64,000 nucleotides of DNA, from NCBI RefSeq assembly GCF_000146165.2, contig NC_004347.2:1798001-1862000 (forward strand), read 5' to 3'. This DNA is from Shewanella oneidensis MR-1 (GTDB taxonomy: Bacteria; Pseudomonadota; Gammaproteobacteria; Enterobacterales; Shewanellaceae). The notes beneath the pieces were generated by a model. That model ran no database searches. It was not told where the DNA came from and was given only the letters and a program-made list of their open reading frames with translations. The position numbers and the translations under genes were made by a program. Positions 27,621-37,281 of this stretch are shown piece after piece (the first letter of the stretch is position 1; the number at the start of each line of letters is the position of its first letter).

Positions 27621-27760
27621 TGTTCATTTAAGGGGATTTTAACCTTACTCGTCTAGATTTTCTGCGGCTTTTTAGTGATATAGGGATGAAACATTATCCC
27701 ATTGCATTCAAGCGCTGAACTTAATACTGTAAACGACACTGAGTGTCTCGGAATAGCAAG

Positions 27761-28924
27761 ATGACCGATAATTCTTCCATTTCTCTCACCCCTGCGGACT
27801 TAGAACATGTGCCGTTACAGCCAACACGCTTAAAGCAAGTGGGCGGTGACCAAGCATGTATCAAACTGAGTCTTGATGCGCGTGAGCAAACCGCGCTGGA
27901 TGCCTTGGCCGCTAAGGTCAGCCATGCCTTTGTGACGGGAGCGGGAGGATTTTTAGGTAAGGCTATTTGCCAGCGCTTAATTGCCGCAGGCATTAAGGTG
28001 ACTGGATTTGCTCGAGGTCGCTATCTTGAGCTTGAAGCCCTTGGCGTGACTATGGTGCAGGGGGATTTAGTCAATCCTGAGCAAGTTAAACAGGCCATGC
28101 AGGGCTGCGATATCGTATTCCATGTGGCCTCAAAAGCGGGGGTGTGGGGTGATAGGGACAGCTATTTTTGTCCTAATGTGAAGGGCGCTGCCAATGTGAT
28201 TGCTGCTTGTAAAGCACTAAAAATCAATAAGCTAGTTTATACCAGTACCCCGAGTGTCACCTTTGCGGGCGAGGATGAATCGGGGATTAATGAGTCAACA
28301 CCCTACGCCAGCCGCTTTTTAAATTACTACGCCCATTCCAAGGCCATTGCTGAGAAGATGATGCTCGATGCGAATCAATCATCTTCAACAAATGCGGCTT
28401 ATGTCCTCAAGACTGTTGCCCTGCGTCCGCATTTAATCTGGGGACCTAATGATCCTCACCTCGTGCCACGGGTGTTAGCACGCGGCCGTTTAGGTAAGCT
28501 GAAGCTGGTGGGGCGCGAGGATAAATTGGTCGATACCATTTATATCGATAATGCCGCCTATGCCCATGTCCTTGCCGCCCTTGAGCTTTGCCAAGCAACA
28601 CCCAAGTGCCAAGGCAAAGCCTATTTCATCAGTAACGATGAGCCTGTGACTATGGCCAAGATGTTGAACATGATATTGGCCTGTGATGGGTTGCCACCTG
28701 TTACACAAAGGGTTCCACAGATGCTGGCCTATGCAGTAGGCGCAGTGTTAGAAACGGCATATCGTCTGCTGAATAAGCAAGAAGAGCCGATAATGACCCG
28801 CTTTGTGGCAAAACAACTTTCCTGCAGTCACTACTTTGATATCAGTGCGGCAAAGCAAGATTTTGGCTATAGCGCCTTAGTGTCGATAGAAGAGGGGATG
28901 AAACGCCTTAAGGCATCGCTATAA
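27761..28924 (+). CDS. oleD: OleD: NAD(P)H-dependent beta-keto acid reductase
   Basis: This 387-aa extended short-chain dehydrogenase resembles 3-beta-hydroxysteroid dehydrogenases. The Rossmann motif is VTGAGGFLGKAICQRL (about 61-76) and the catalytic pair is Tyr and Lys in YYAHSKAIAEK, with the Ser/Thr in YTSTPSV. OleD reduces the beta-keto acid produced by OleA to the beta-hydroxy acid used by OleC. The frame opens six codons earlier with GTG (27743), but ATG 27761 (MTDNSSISL) is the likely start. It is last in the oleBCD group; no clear terminator follows. Confidence 0.92.
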   Translation: MTDNSSISLTPADLEHVPLQPTRLKQVGGDQACIKLSLDAREQTALDALAAKVSHAFVTGAGGFLGKAICQRLIAAGIKVTGFARGRYLELEALGVTMVQGDLVNPEQVKQAMQGCDIVFHVASKAGVWGDRDSYFCPNVKGAANVIAACKALKINKLVYTSTPSVTFAGEDESGINESTPYASRFLNYYAHSKAIAEKMMLDANQSSSTNAAYVLKTVALRPHLIWGPNDPHLVPRVLARGRLGKLKLVGREDKLVDTIYIDNAAYAHVLAALELCQATPKCQGKAYFISNDEPVTMAKMLNMILACDGLPPVTQRVPQMLAYAVGAVLETAYRLLNKQEEPIMTRFVAKQLSCSHYFDISAAKQDFGYSALVSIEEGMKRLKASL

Positions 28925-29017
28925 CGGCATTGCCTGTTTAATGAATTTTGGCTCATCTATTCCCCTTTGAAGCATGGTATCTTATGTCGCAAATATTGGA
29001 TGAGAGCTGGCAACTTA

Positions 29018-29257
29018 ATGGCGTGTGATGATTGCAAAACGTCGATTTTTAGGCAAAAGATAGGCCGCTGTAAACGCTGTATGTGGCAGTTGACGCTGCT
29101 GTCACTTATTGGTTGGCCTTTATGGTGGTTTCTCTATGGTGCAACGCCGCGGGAAGTGAACGCCATCGCACTATTATTTTTCTGCGCCGCTTTTAGTGGC
29201 TTGTTATTACTGCATCTTGTGGTGTTAGCTGTGCGTCGTATCCGAGGGCGTGAATAA
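29018..29257 (+). CDS. DUF3624 small membrane protein
   Basis: This 79-aa protein has an N-terminal cysteine motif (MACDDCKTSIFRQKIGRCKRC, four Cys as two pairs, probably a zinc knuckle) followed by two membrane spans (WQLTLLSLIGWPLWWFLYG and IALLFFCAAFSGLLLLHLVV) and a basic tail. It fits DUF3624, found in Vibrio and Shewanella, of unknown role. The frame is open further upstream, but ATG 29018 begins the conserved part. It is 93 bp behind oleD and may be expressed with it or alone. Confidence 0.8.
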   Translation: MACDDCKTSIFRQKIGRCKRCMWQLTLLSLIGWPLWWFLYGATPREVNAIALLFFCAAFSGLLLLHLVVLAVRRIRGRE

Positions 29258-29623
29258 CGCTTCTCTAATAGCAGCTTAGCCGTTTTAATGATTTAAGTTT
29301 TTCATCCTTAATGGGTCCCCATTATTTCTGCTTAGTATTTCTAAGTATTCAATCATCATTTAATTTTCGCTTAATACTCAAGTGTTACACACTGTCCTGA
29401 AATTCTTCGATGTTTTGGGCAGCTTTTGGCTCGCTATTTTTGAGTTAGGATATGCGCAGAAACGCGTATTTTTGGTCGTTCGGATAGATAAACGTAAACG
29501 AATTTTAATCTGATATTTTAGATTTTTTATTTCATTTACCTGTTTTAGAGTCGATTAAGTATTAAAATGCTGGTTAGTAAATAGGCCGAAATAGTTCGGT
29601 ATTTTAGGTTTTTAAGGATCAAT
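29258..29623. other. Long leader region of terC
   Basis: A 366-bp AT-rich region. A small hairpin CCGAA-ATAG-TTCGG lies about 30 bases before the terC start. In E. coli the homologous alx gene is controlled by a yybP-ykoY type riboswitch, but I could not recognise that motif here. No ORF was seen. Confidence 0.4.
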
Positions 29624-30601
29624 ATGGAGTTTTTTACCACACTCTTTGTGGGCTACCCGATGTGGGTTTGGTTAATGTTTTTTGGATTTGTGTTGGCGTT
29701 GTTGGCCTTTGATTTAGGCGTGCTACACAAAGAGCAGCATGAAATTACTGTCGCAGAGAGCCTCAAGTTATCGGCCTTTTATATTTGTATGGGGCTATTA
29801 TTTGGCGCTTGGTTATGGTGGTACAAGGGATCAACCGCGGGGATGGAATACCTCACGGGTTACCTTATCGAAAAGTCGCTGTCAATGGATAACGTTTTTG
29901 TTATCGCCTTGATTTTCAGCAGCTTAGGTATTCCACGTTTGTATCAACACCGAGTGCTGTTTTGGGGCATTATGGGCGTTATCGTGCTACGCGCCATTAT
30001 GATTGGCTTAGGCGCGGCGCTGGTGGCGCAATACCAAGGCGTGTTGGTGTTGTTTGGTCTGTTCTTGATTTTCACTGGTATTAAGATGCTCTTTTCGAAC
30101 GATGAGCATGGTGATATTCAAGATAATAAGTTTTACAAATGGTTACGTTCTAAAATGCGCTTTACTCCAAGCCTGCATCAAGAGAAGTTTTGGGTAAGGG
30201 GTGAGGATCATCAACTCAGTAAAGGCTGGTGGGCAACGCCCTTGTTTTTGGCGTTGATCTTAGTAGAAACTGCGGATCTGGTGTTTGCGGTTGACAGTAT
30301 TCCAGCGATTTTTGCGATTACCCAAGATCCTTTTATCGTCTATACCTCTAATATCTTTGCTATTTTAGGTTTGCGGGCATTGTACTTTGCTCTCGCTGCT
30401 ATGGTGCATCGTTTCGAGTACCTCAAGTACGCGCTGTCGGTCGTGTTGGTGTTTATCGGTGTTAAAGTGGGGCTGGTGTACTTTAATCACGAAGGCATTG
30501 TGGACTTTAAGATCCCAACAGCGTTATCCCTAGGCGTCACCTTTGGTCTACTGCTTGCGGGTGTTTTATTCTCATTGTGGAAGACACGCGAACAGAAATA
30601 A
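29624..30601 (+). CDS. TerC/Alx family integral membrane protein
   Basis: This 325-aa protein has about nine membrane spans and the TerC signature: YLIEKSLSMDNVFVIALIFS (about 80-100) and VETADLVFAVDSIPAIFAIT (about 208-228), both with conserved acidic residues in the membrane. TerC-family proteins such as Alx and MeeY export manganese or load it to secreted enzymes; some are linked with tellurite resistance. The total length and the extra WVRGEDHQLSKGWWATPLF loop match Alx. A clear terminator follows, so it is a single-gene unit. Confidence 0.9.
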   Translation: MEFFTTLFVGYPMWVWLMFFGFVLALLAFDLGVLHKEQHEITVAESLKLSAFYICMGLLFGAWLWWYKGSTAGMEYLTGYLIEKSLSMDNVFVIALIFSSLGIPRLYQHRVLFWGIMGVIVLRAIMIGLGAALVAQYQGVLVLFGLFLIFTGIKMLFSNDEHGDIQDNKFYKWLRSKMRFTPSLHQEKFWVRGEDHQLSKGWWATPLFLALILVETADLVFAVDSIPAIFAITQDPFIVYTSNIFAILGLRALYFALAAMVHRFEYLKYALSVVLVFIGVKVGLVYFNHEGIVDFKIPTALSLGVTFGLLLAGVLFSLWKTREQK

Positions 30602-30623
30602 CGGCGCAATAGTATTACTCATT

Positions 30624-30657
30624 AAGGCCATTGAACTTATATTCAATGGCCTTTTTG
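30624..30657 (+). terminator. Terminator of terC
   Basis: AAGGCCATTGAA pairs perfectly with TTCAATGGCCTT around CTTATA, followed by TTTG. Confidence 0.9.
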
Positions 30658-30763
30658 CTGGTAAGTAAGGCAGTCACTTGTAAAGTCAAAAATTAGTCTA
30701 TGCTTAATTTGCATCATAAAGATGCAGAAACTGAAAATGACGAATACTTTCAAGGATGAAACT

Positions 30764-32293
30764 ATGAAATTGCCAATCGCGAGCTTATTTTTATGTGCGT
30801 TTTTGGGATTTACTGCTCAAGCTGCACAACCTCAAGTTAATCAACACAAATCTCCCGCTAGCACTACCTGTACCGGAACCTATCCTAGCTATTTTCAAGA
30901 CCCAGCCTTTAGCAAAACGGGTATGTGGGATAATCAAGTTATCATTAATCAAGCCTATCCCGGATGGCAGGGACCTATTTTTCGGTTAAGTGATGCTTAC
31001 TCGAGTGCTAAAGCCGACAAACAAATGCCATGGCTTAAGTTCAATCCATTTGATAAAAATCTCTCTGAAAAAGATAAGAATACCCAAGCGTGGAATTATC
31101 TCTGGGCGGTGATGGCGTATATCCAAGAAGGGAATATCGACAGCGGGGACGTCAATACCGACTGGGACCTATGCAACAATAAAGTACGTTCTTGGTATCA
31201 TATTCCATATCAGACTTATGATCCTTTGAGTGGTCGAGAGTTTATTCATGGATTGACCCGTGAAGCGCCGGTAACGATGACAATTAAAGGGCAAGGGGAG
31301 ATTAAAACCACCATGTGGGCTGTGGGATTTTATAATCCACAAGCGGCCAACAGCCTTGCTAAGGTATGGACTGGTGCGGACTCTCCTGTGATGCCTCAAA
31401 CCAATTTTGCCTTTAACGAAGGCAGTGTGATTGGCAAATTGTTGTTTACCACCGCAACACCTAATAATTACCCCTTCTTAGAAAATGTGCCGGTATGGCG
31501 CGCGAATATCAGTGCAAGTGAGTATTGTGAGTGTAAAAATGCCGATAGTAGCGCCTGTAGTTTTCAACAAGAAACCGAGCAATGCCCGCGTTCTGTCGCC
31601 GATGTTTACCTATTACAGTTTGATATAGCAGTGCGTGACAGCCGTTCACCCGTTGGTTGGGCCTATGGCACCTTTGTGGCCGATGGACAGTTTAAAGCTA
31701 AGGAAAAAAATCCTTGGAACCGCATTTCACCGCTTGGGCTTATGTGGGGCAATGATACGCCGCCCGTCACTGTGGGCGCGGCAGCATTTCCACAAAACTC
31801 TGTATCAGGCCTTAAAGATAGCGCTGTATTTCAAGAGGTGGTTACACGTTTAAATGAGAAAACCAATGCAGGGCATTTAGGCTGCAATGGACGCTTAAAT
31901 GGTCCCGCTGATAATGCCTTGAGTAGCTGCTTATCTTGCCATCAAACGGCTTCAGTGCCCGATAGTACCAACAACACCCCAGCAATTATGTACCAGTTTG
32001 CGTCGTATCAAGAGCCTGGTAGTGGCCAATGTTTGACAACACCCAGCAAACTCGATCTTGCGATTGACCAAGTGTATTTTAAGTCCTTCCAGTGTTCTGA
32101 ATCCTTCACGGGTCCCCAAAATATCGTGCCCTTACCTAAATATACTCAAGGCCAACAACAGTGGATCTCGACTGATTTCTCGCTGCAACTCAGTATTAGC
32201 CTAACCCAATGGCAAGAATGGCAACAGGATCAGCAAAATCTGCAGAAGAATATTAAAGTGCGTGTTTTCGATGGCACACTACCATCCCGTTAA
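30764..32293 (+). CDS. Secreted protein with one CXXCH heme c site
   Basis: This 509-aa exported protein starts with a signal peptide (MKLPIASLFLCAFLGFTAQA, cut before AQPQV). A long region without known domains follows, containing several cysteines (CECKNADSSACSFQ). One CLSCH heme-binding motif stands near residue 399 in SSCLSCHQTASVPD. It is therefore probably a periplasmic c-type cytochrome family protein, but nothing indicates its electron partner. ATG 30764 has AAGGATG upstream; the earlier ATG at 30722 lacks a ribosome site and would spoil the signal peptide. MITE copy 3 lies 35 bp downstream, between this gene and its probable terminator. Confidence 0.75.
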   Translation: MKLPIASLFLCAFLGFTAQAAQPQVNQHKSPASTTCTGTYPSYFQDPAFSKTGMWDNQVIINQAYPGWQGPIFRLSDAYSSAKADKQMPWLKFNPFDKNLSEKDKNTQAWNYLWAVMAYIQEGNIDSGDVNTDWDLCNNKVRSWYHIPYQTYDPLSGREFIHGLTREAPVTMTIKGQGEIKTTMWAVGFYNPQAANSLAKVWTGADSPVMPQTNFAFNEGSVIGKLLFTTATPNNYPFLENVPVWRANISASEYCECKNADSSACSFQQETEQCPRSVADVYLLQFDIAVRDSRSPVGWAYGTFVADGQFKAKEKNPWNRISPLGLMWGNDTPPVTVGAAAFPQNSVSGLKDSAVFQEVVTRLNEKTNAGHLGCNGRLNGPADNALSSCLSCHQTASVPDSTNNTPAIMYQFASYQEPGSGQCLTTPSKLDLAIDQVYFKSFQCSESFTGPQNIVPLPKYTQGQQQWISTDFSLQLSISLTQWQEWQQDQQNLQKNIKVRVFDGTLPSR

Positions 32294-32328
32294 CGGGCAA
32301 TTTATGTAACGAATTGTATTTAACCTTA

Positions 32329-32607
32329 GGGCGTGTTGACGTTTCGAGATTAGATTTTGTTCGTTCTGGCAAGCACGTGTTCGCGAAACGAGGAATGATG
32401 TGTAGTTATTCTACTCAAATGACGAGCTGCTCTTATGACAGAAAGTAAGAGCAAGGGCTTGCCAGACGAACCCTTCGGGCAGCATTTGGCTGACTTTTCT
32501 GCCGCGTTATCGTCCGTTTATGTAGAATAACTACACTGCACGGACTTTGCCTTGCATAAAAGCCAGCCAAATTGCTGCAAAAATAACCCTGAAACGTCAA
32601 CACGCCC
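32329..32607 (-). mobile_element. MITE copy 3 (279 bp, TA-flanked, inverted)
   Basis: Same element as at 8308 and 19832, in opposite orientation. Both ends are GGGCGTGTTGACGTTTC as inverted repeats, with TA on each side (32327-32328 and 32608-32609). Confidence 0.85.
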
Positions 32608-32657
32608 TAGTTATAGGGATAAAAATTCGTTAATTATTGTCAATGATTTCAATGTAG

Positions 32658-32681
32658 AAGGGCTCATGTTGAGCCCTTTTT
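32658..32681 (+). terminator. Terminator downstream of MITE copy 3
   Basis: AAGGGCTCA and TGAGCCCTT pair around TGT, followed by TTTC. Probably the original terminator of the one-heme protein gene, now moved ~365 bp away by the MITE insertion. Confidence 0.8.
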
Positions 32682-32820
32682 CTTGTGTGCAATTTAGGAT
32701 TTCTATTTGCATTTTTTGGGCGTCTATTCGGTAAGTGTATGAATATATTAGTAACTACTGTACTGGTTAAATATTTATGATAACGTGGTGCTATTTTGAA
32801 CACAAAAGCAAGAGGGAAGC

Positions 32821-33699
32821 ATGCTAACAATTACTGATTTAACCAAAACCTACGATAACGGCGTTAGGGCGCTTGATGGGGTTAACTTAACCATTTCTAA
32901 GGGTATGTTTGGGCTGCTTGGCCCTAATGGGGCGGGTAAATCCTCTCTCATGCGTACGATTGCTGCACTGCAAAGTGCTGATAGTGGCAGCATCGTTTTC
33001 GACGGGATTGATGTGTTAGCTGATCCGCAGTCGTTACGCAAAACCTTAGGTTATTTACCGCAGGACTTTAATGTTTATCCGCGGATCAGTGCCTACGACT
33101 TGTTAGATCATCTTGCGGTGCTAAAAGGCATTAATCAGAGCAAACAACGTAAAGAAATCGTGGAGGGTTTACTGGCGCATACTAACTTGTATCAACATAA
33201 GAGTAAGGCGGTAAGTGGCTTTTCTGGGGGGATGAGGCAACGTTTTGGGATTGCCCAGGCGTTACTTGGCGATCCTAAATTATTGATTGTTGATGAGCCA
33301 ACCGCAGGGCTCGATCCTGAAGAGCGCAATCGCTTCCATAACCTGTTGGTGAGCCTAGGTGAGGAAAAAGTGGTGATCCTCTCGACTCATATTGTGGAAG
33401 ATGTGTCTGAGCTGTGCGCAAATATGGCGGTGTTAGCCTCGGGGAAAATTTTATTACAGGGTAATCCACAACAATTAGTGAGCGAGTTAACCGAAAAAAT
33501 TTGGACTAAAACGGTTGATCAAGCTGAAGCTCAACAACTTGAAAATACCTTACCTGTCATTTCTAAACGATTACTCGCAGGGCGAACCGTTCTGAATGTG
33601 ATGGCCGAGACGTGCCCAGAAGGTTTTACTCCCGCCGCCGCAGGGCTTGAGGATTTGTATTTCTCAACCTTGCATAGCCATCGCCATCAGGCAGCTTAA
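32821..33699 (+). CDS. ABC transporter ATP-binding protein
   Basis: This 292-aa cytoplasmic ATPase has Walker A GPNGAGKSS (about 37), signature VSGFSGGMRQRFGI, Walker B LLIVDEPTAGLDPEE, and switch histidine in ILSTHIVEDV. It is of the ABC-2 exporter type (GMRQR signature variant, FNVYPRISAYDLLDHL Q-loop region). It lies 12 bp upstream of the permease-peptidase gene and must energise it. The C-terminal ~70 residues vary from the usual and may contact the permease. A terminator-like hairpin at 32658 separates it from the upstream gene. Confidence 0.9.
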   Translation: MLTITDLTKTYDNGVRALDGVNLTISKGMFGLLGPNGAGKSSLMRTIAALQSADSGSIVFDGIDVLADPQSLRKTLGYLPQDFNVYPRISAYDLLDHLAVLKGINQSKQRKEIVEGLLAHTNLYQHKSKAVSGFSGGMRQRFGIAQALLGDPKLLIVDEPTAGLDPEERNRFHNLLVSLGEEKVVILSTHIVEDVSELCANMAVLASGKILLQGNPQQLVSELTEKIWTKTVDQAEAQQLENTLPVISKRLLAGRTVLNVMAETCPEGFTPAAAGLEDLYFSTLHSHRHQAA

Positions 33700-33711
33700 G
33701 GAGCAAACCCT

Positions 33712-36700
33712 ATGCTGTTATCTATGTTGAGATTTGAGTGGCGTTATTATTTGCGTCAGCCATCCTTTTACGTTGTTTCTTTTTTATTGTTTTTAATGAG
33801 TTTTTTATCCGTAGCCTCCAATAATATTCAAATTGGTAGCGGTGGTGAAGTGATGAAAAACAGCCCTTTTAGCATTAGCCAAACCTTGCTGATCATGGGG
33901 CTTATCTCTATGTTTGCTGTCGTGAATTTTGTCGGCAGCACTGCGATTCGTAACCATCAGCATTTGATGGAGGAGCTTGTCTACAGTAAACCTTTGTCTC
34001 CATTCGCCTATCAATTCGGCCGCTTTTTAGGCAGTTTTATGGTGGTGTTGGCCGTATTTGCCTTTGTGCCAATTGGTTTGATGTTGGGCTCATTTATGCC
34101 TTGGGTCGATGCGAGTCGCTTTGGGCCCTTTGCCTTGAGTCACTATGTGATCCCGTATTTACAGTTGTCTGTCCCAAGTTTACTGCTGATTTCATGCCTA
34201 TTTTATGCAATGGCAAGCCGTTTTCGCTCGTTGATGGCCTTGTATTTAACCGCGGTGGCCATGTTGGTGCTGTACACGCTGACTGGCGAAATGGCGAGCC
34301 AGCCGCAATATCGCACCATTGCGGCCTTGCTTGATCCTTTTGCACTGCGCACCTTTGCCGAAGTGACCCGCTATTGGACGATCAGCGAAAAGAATCATCA
34401 GTTACTCGAATTGTCAGGGCTTGTGTTACAAAACCGCGCACTTTGGTTAGTGATTGCTGGCGTATTACTTGCGATGTCGGGGATTTTCAGTCAACCGACC
34501 CTAACGAAAAAGCGTGATAAAAAGTCTTCAAAAGTCGAAAAAATCCCTGATTTAGTTCCTCTCACTGCACTCGCGATGGCAACCCTGCCTAATGGTAGAT
34601 TGCAATTTTGGACTCGGGTGAAGTTTGAGGTTCGCCAAGTGCTATTGACCGCGCCATTTGTGGTGCTAGGCGCGTTAACGGTTTTCAATTTAGTCGGCCC
34701 TATGTTTGATGACTTTGGGTGGTACGGTACCTCCAACTGGCCTTTAACTCAGGATATGGTGGATAACATTGCCGGTGCCACTGGATTATTAATGGTTATC
34801 GTGCTGATTTATTACAGCGCCGAAATTGTATGGCGGGAGCGTAGCTCAGGCATGGGCGATATCGTTGATAGCGTACCTGTGTCTAACTTGAGTTTTTGGG
34901 CGTCAAAATTAGTCGCCGTGCTGATTGTGATGACCTTACTCTATATGCTCGCGATGGGCACTACCATAGTGTTTCAGCTGATTAAAGGGCAAAGCAATTT
35001 AGAAATATCCCAATATCTGATCCGCCTTGGATTTTATTACCTGCTGCCTTTGCTGATGACCTCAGTACTAGCGTTTTTCCTTCAGGTACTTAGCCCAAAT
35101 AAATACGCAGGCATGGGACTGTTTGTCGCCTATTACCTGACCACCTTTGTGATGGCAAATTGGGGTTTTGGCCATAGTTTGTATAACTTTGGTCAATCAC
35201 CCAGCGTCAGTTACTCAGATATGAACGGTTATGGTTGGGGCTTACTCAGCCATAGTTTGTATATGATTTATTGGGGCGCCTTTAGCGTCATGTTGTTTGT
35301 CTTAGGCTATGGATTGTACCACCGTGGGCCGCAGCAAAGTCTTAAAACCCGGTTAGGATTATTAGGTTATCAACTTGGCCACAATGGCAAGGTGATTATA
35401 GCAGCAGCTCTGGTGATCTTTGTGGGCTCTGGGAGTTATTTGTTTTATCAGACCAAGGTGGTCAATCATTACCTTACTCAAGAAGAAACCACTGATTTAC
35501 AAGCTGATTACGAAAAGACGTTCAAACAATATCAAGGCATGCCTATTTTAGTGACCACTCGGGTTAATGCTAATGTCGATATTTTCCCTGAGCAGCGAAA
35601 AATAGCCGCTAAGGTGATGTTTGAATGGCAAAACAAGTCGGATAAGCCAATTGAAAAGATGCTAGTGCAGTTCCCCGAGCATACTCAGGCTGAAACGGTA
35701 AAAATCAATATTCCGAATACTCACCTTGGCGAGTTTGATCGCCGCTATCGCAATGCGTGGCTGACGTTTTCAACGCCAGTGCAGCCGGGACAGTTGGTGG
35801 TGGGTAATATTGAATTAGTGCGTGAGTCTACCGGGGTTGCTGAGTCAGGTTTTGATTTATCCGTGGTAGAAAATGGCACTTTTATCAATAATTTTGAGCT
35901 GCTGCCGCTGTTTGGTTATCAAGACGGTTATGAGCTGATGGATCGCCATGAGCGCCAAAAACGTGGACTGGCAGAAAAAAATCGCGCCAATAAGCTTGAG
36001 GATAGCCGTTTCTATCAGCAAAACTTTTTTGGGGTCGATGGCGATTTCATTCAATTTGAAGCCACCATTTCAACCAGCATGGATCAAATTGCCCTCGCGC
36101 CTGGCTATTTGCAAAAGCAGTGGCAGCAAGATGATCGCCAATACTTCCATTATTTGATGGACAGTCCAATGGTGAATTTCTATGCCATTATCTCTGGCCG
36201 TTATCAGGTTGAAAAGATTGAACATCATGGGGTTGCCGTTGAGGTGTATTACCATGCCGATCATTCTTGGAACGTGACCAGAATGGTGGAATCAGTTAAG
36301 GACTCGATTGATTATTACACCGCCGCATTTGGTCCATATCAACATAAACAGATGCGGATAATGGAGTTTCCCGGATATCGAAGTTTTGCGCAAAGTTTCG
36401 CCAATACTGTGCCTTACTCCGAGCGTATCGGCTTTATAACCGATTTGCGCAACGAGGATAATATTGATCCTGTTTACTATGTCACGGCCCATGAAGTGGC
36501 TCACCAGTGGTGGGGACATCAAGTGGGAGCGGCGGATGTGCAGGGCAGTGCGGTGATTTCTGAGAGTCTGTCACAGTATTCGGCGCTGATGGTGTTAGAG
36601 CATAAGTATGGCGATAAAATGATCCGCAAGTTCTTGAAATATGAACTTGATCGTTATTTACGTGGCCGCTCAGCTGAGTCGATAAAAGAACAGCCATTAC

Positions 36701-37269
36701 TGCGTAGCGAAAATCAGCAGTACATTCATTACCAAAAAGGTTCTGTAGTGATGATGGCCATTAAGGATGTGCTAGGGGAGGCCAAGTTAAATGCAAACCT
36801 CAAAGCCTTTTTGACACGCTATCAATATCGTAATGATCCTTTCCCCACTACGTTAGATTTAGTGAGTTATCTAAAGCAGGGAACTGATGAGGTTCAGTCG
36901 CGCTTTATCGATGAGTCTTTCAATGACATCACGCTCTATGATTTGCGCCTTACCAACGCAGTCGCAAAAACATTACCAGATGGTAAAACGCAGCTTGAGT
37001 TAACGATTTATGCAAGCAGAAAGGTAGCCACAGGCAAAGGTGAAGAAGCCGAGCAGCCTTTGGATATGTCCATAGACATAGGCGCCTTTAGTGCCGACCC
37101 CGATAAGCTCAAAGACGAAAAGCAAATTTTGTTGCTCGAGAAACATCACTTAGTGAGCGGTGAAAATAAACTCACCATTACCTTAGCTGAAAAGCCCAGT
37201 TATGTGGGTGTCGATCCCTTTGTGAAGTTGATTGACCGCGATGCGAGGGACAATATCTTTAAGCTGTAA
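33712..37269 (+). CDS. ABC-2 type permease fused to an M1-family metallopeptidase
   Basis: This 1185-aa protein has two permease halves of about six spans each (residues ~1-270 and ~300-590), with WRERSSGMGDIVDSVPVSNL between. It ends in an extracytoplasmic M1-type peptidase domain (about 620-1185). The zinc site HEVAH begins at His 927; the third ligand appears to be Glu 951 in VISESLSQYSA, one residue further than in classical M1 enzymes. The usual GxMEN substrate motif is replaced by MEFPGYRSFAQSFANT. The Tyr in YQKGSVVMM may be catalytic. It presumably exports or processes a peptide using the ATPase 12 bp upstream. Substrate unknown. Confidence 0.88.
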   Translation: MLLSMLRFEWRYYLRQPSFYVVSFLLFLMSFLSVASNNIQIGSGGEVMKNSPFSISQTLLIMGLISMFAVVNFVGSTAIRNHQHLMEELVYSKPLSPFAYQFGRFLGSFMVVLAVFAFVPIGLMLGSFMPWVDASRFGPFALSHYVIPYLQLSVPSLLLISCLFYAMASRFRSLMALYLTAVAMLVLYTLTGEMASQPQYRTIAALLDPFALRTFAEVTRYWTISEKNHQLLELSGLVLQNRALWLVIAGVLLAMSGIFSQPTLTKKRDKKSSKVEKIPDLVPLTALAMATLPNGRLQFWTRVKFEVRQVLLTAPFVVLGALTVFNLVGPMFDDFGWYGTSNWPLTQDMVDNIAGATGLLMVIVLIYYSAEIVWRERSSGMGDIVDSVPVSNLSFWASKLVAVLIVMTLLYMLAMGTTIVFQLIKGQSNLEISQYLIRLGFYYLLPLLMTSVLAFFLQVLSPNKYAGMGLFVAYYLTTFVMANWGFGHSLYNFGQSPSVSYSDMNGYGWGLLSHSLYMIYWGAFSVMLFVLGYGLYHRGPQQSLKTRLGLLGYQLGHNGKVIIAAALVIFVGSGSYLFYQTKVVNHYLTQEETTDLQADYEKTFKQYQGMPILVTTRVNANVDIFPEQRKIAAKVMFEWQNKSDKPIEKMLVQFPEHTQAETVKINIPNTHLGEFDRRYRNAWLTFSTPVQPGQLVVGNIELVRESTGVAESGFDLSVVENGTFINNFELLPLFGYQDGYELMDRHERQKRGLAEKNRANKLEDSRFYQQNFFGVDGDFIQFEATISTSMDQIALAPGYLQKQWQQDDRQYFHYLMDSPMVNFYAIISGRYQVEKIEHHGVAVEVYYHADHSWNVTRMVESVKDSIDYYTAAFGPYQHKQMRIMEFPGYRSFAQSFANTVPYSERIGFITDLRNEDNIDPVYYVTAHEVAHQWWGHQVGAADVQGSAVISESLSQYSALMVLEHKYGDKMIRKFLKYELDRYLRGRSAESIKEQPLLRSENQQYIHYQKGSVVMMAIKDVLGEAKLNANLKAFLTRYQYRNDPFPTTLDLVSYLKQGTDEVQSRFIDESFNDITLYDLRLTNAVAKTLPDGKTQLELTIYASRKVATGKGEEAEQPLDMSIDIGAFSADPDKLKDEKQILLLEKHHLVSGENKLTITLAEKPSYVGVDPFVKLIDRDARDNIFKL

Positions 37270-37281
37270 CACGACCCTAAA

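Noticed and set aside
29258..29623. yybP-ykoY (manganese) riboswitch before terC
   Set aside because: Expected from the E. coli alx gene, but the conserved motif was not found by eye; only a small hairpin near the start codon.
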